Assembly: GCA_900547305.1 (NCBI GenBank)
Contig: URGH01000040.1
Location: forward strand, 1-23,282
DNA length: 23,282 bases
Source: an uncultured Oscillospiraceae bacterium
Lineage (GTDB): Bacteria; Bacillota; Clostridia; Oscillospirales; Acutalibacteraceae
Reading direction: 5' to 3'
The notes beneath the pieces are model-generated. The model saw only the letters and a program-made list of their open reading frames with translations, had not been told where the DNA came from and ran no database searches. A program made the translations under genes and the position numbers. Shown here piece by piece: positions 23,104 through 23,282 of the stretch (the stretch's first letter is position 1; each line of letters begins with the position of its first letter).

Positions 23104-23282
23104 AGCGGCGGCTTTAGGCTCCCTTCTTTTGCGTTAGCAAATAGAGGGGGCTGTCAACGAAGTTGACTGAGGGGTATTCTTTCAAAGTGAAATTTTCTGC
23201 TATACTTTTTGCTTGTAACAACCCCTTCGTGTCGGACAAGCCGACCCACCGTCTCGGCTGCCGCCTCGGTCGGTGCTTCTGC
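23104..23282 (+). repeat. Dispersed intergenic repeat, copy 2 (runs off the edge)
   Basis: Noncoding sequence after spoVAD. Its first part (about 23115-23175), in reverse orientation, has the same GGGAGCC tail and CCCCTCAGT head as the repeat at 8160-8290, around a different core with a GTCAAC/GTTGAC palindrome. Its last part (23251-23282) matches 8201-8234 directly. A small TAAAGC/GCTTTA hairpin at the start (23101-23116) is not followed by a T-run. The arrangement suggests two repeat modules side by side, and the second is cut by the window end. Confidence 0.6.

Noticed and set aside
1..23282. CRISPR array, defence system or retron
   Set aside because: No regularly spaced direct repeats, no cas-like, reverse transcriptase, restriction or toxin-antitoxin gene was seen. 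The only nuclease-related sequence is the truncated DUF4357 remnant.

Overview
The window looks like chromosomal DNA from a spore-forming, gut-associated Clostridia (Ruminococcaceae/Oscillospiraceae-like). The grounds are the spoVAC-spoVAD pair, a bile salt hydrolase, a secreted dockerin protein, a GH2 beta-mannosidase, Gram-positive AGGAGG-type ribosome binding sites, and a PhoP/PhoR-PstSCAB-PhoU cluster of Firmicutes type. No species can be named from the sequence alone.

Layout. (1) 1-1714 is GC-rich and holds the 5' end of metA, metY (both minus strand) and a tRNA-Ser(CGA). (2) 1715-3277 has no intact gene. It carries several strong palindromes and a 5'-truncated GIY-YIG/DUF4357 nuclease remnant, and reads like a decayed mobile-element or recombination zone. 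Base and codon use differ on its two sides. (3) 3278-5596 (minus) is a GH2 beta-mannosidase-like gene with its own promoter and terminator. (4) 5812-8090 (plus) is a pyrimidine salvage unit: promoter, PyrR-type attenuator, pyrR, and an NCS2 uracil permease, closed by a terminator. (5) 8160-8290 is a dispersed repeat; related modules recur at the right end of the window. (6) 8353-14802 (minus) is one phosphate operon, pstS-pstC-pstA-pstB-phoU-phoP-phoR, behind a promoter with TTAACA-type PhoP boxes. The predicted PstS has its two halves in circularly permuted order. (7) 14998-18266 (plus), divergent from pstS, holds an LtaS-like membrane phosphotransferase, a NUDIX hydrolase and a LOG-family protein. 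(8) 18349-21527 (minus) holds an alpha/beta esterase, a bile salt hydrolase and a secreted transglutaminase-like protein with a C-terminal dockerin. (9) 21642-23103 (plus) is spoVAC-spoVAD with a candidate sigma-G promoter, followed by repeat sequence to the window end.

How the parts work together. PyrR senses UMP and attenuates its own gene and the permease, so uracil uptake follows demand. PhoR/PhoP senses phosphate limitation and should activate pstS through the PhoP boxes; PstSCAB imports phosphate and PhoU relays transport status. The divergent LtaS-like gene makes or modifies a phosphate-rich envelope polymer, so the shared intergenic region could couple envelope synthesis to phosphate supply (inference). 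The 18-23 kb part is gut-lifestyle equipment: bile salt deconjugation, an ester hydrolase, a secreted dockerin protein and spore Ca-DPA channel proteins.

The most notable observations are the permuted PstS, the PhoP-box intergenic region, the complete PyrR attenuator, the modular dispersed repeats, and the composition break at the gene-poor zone.
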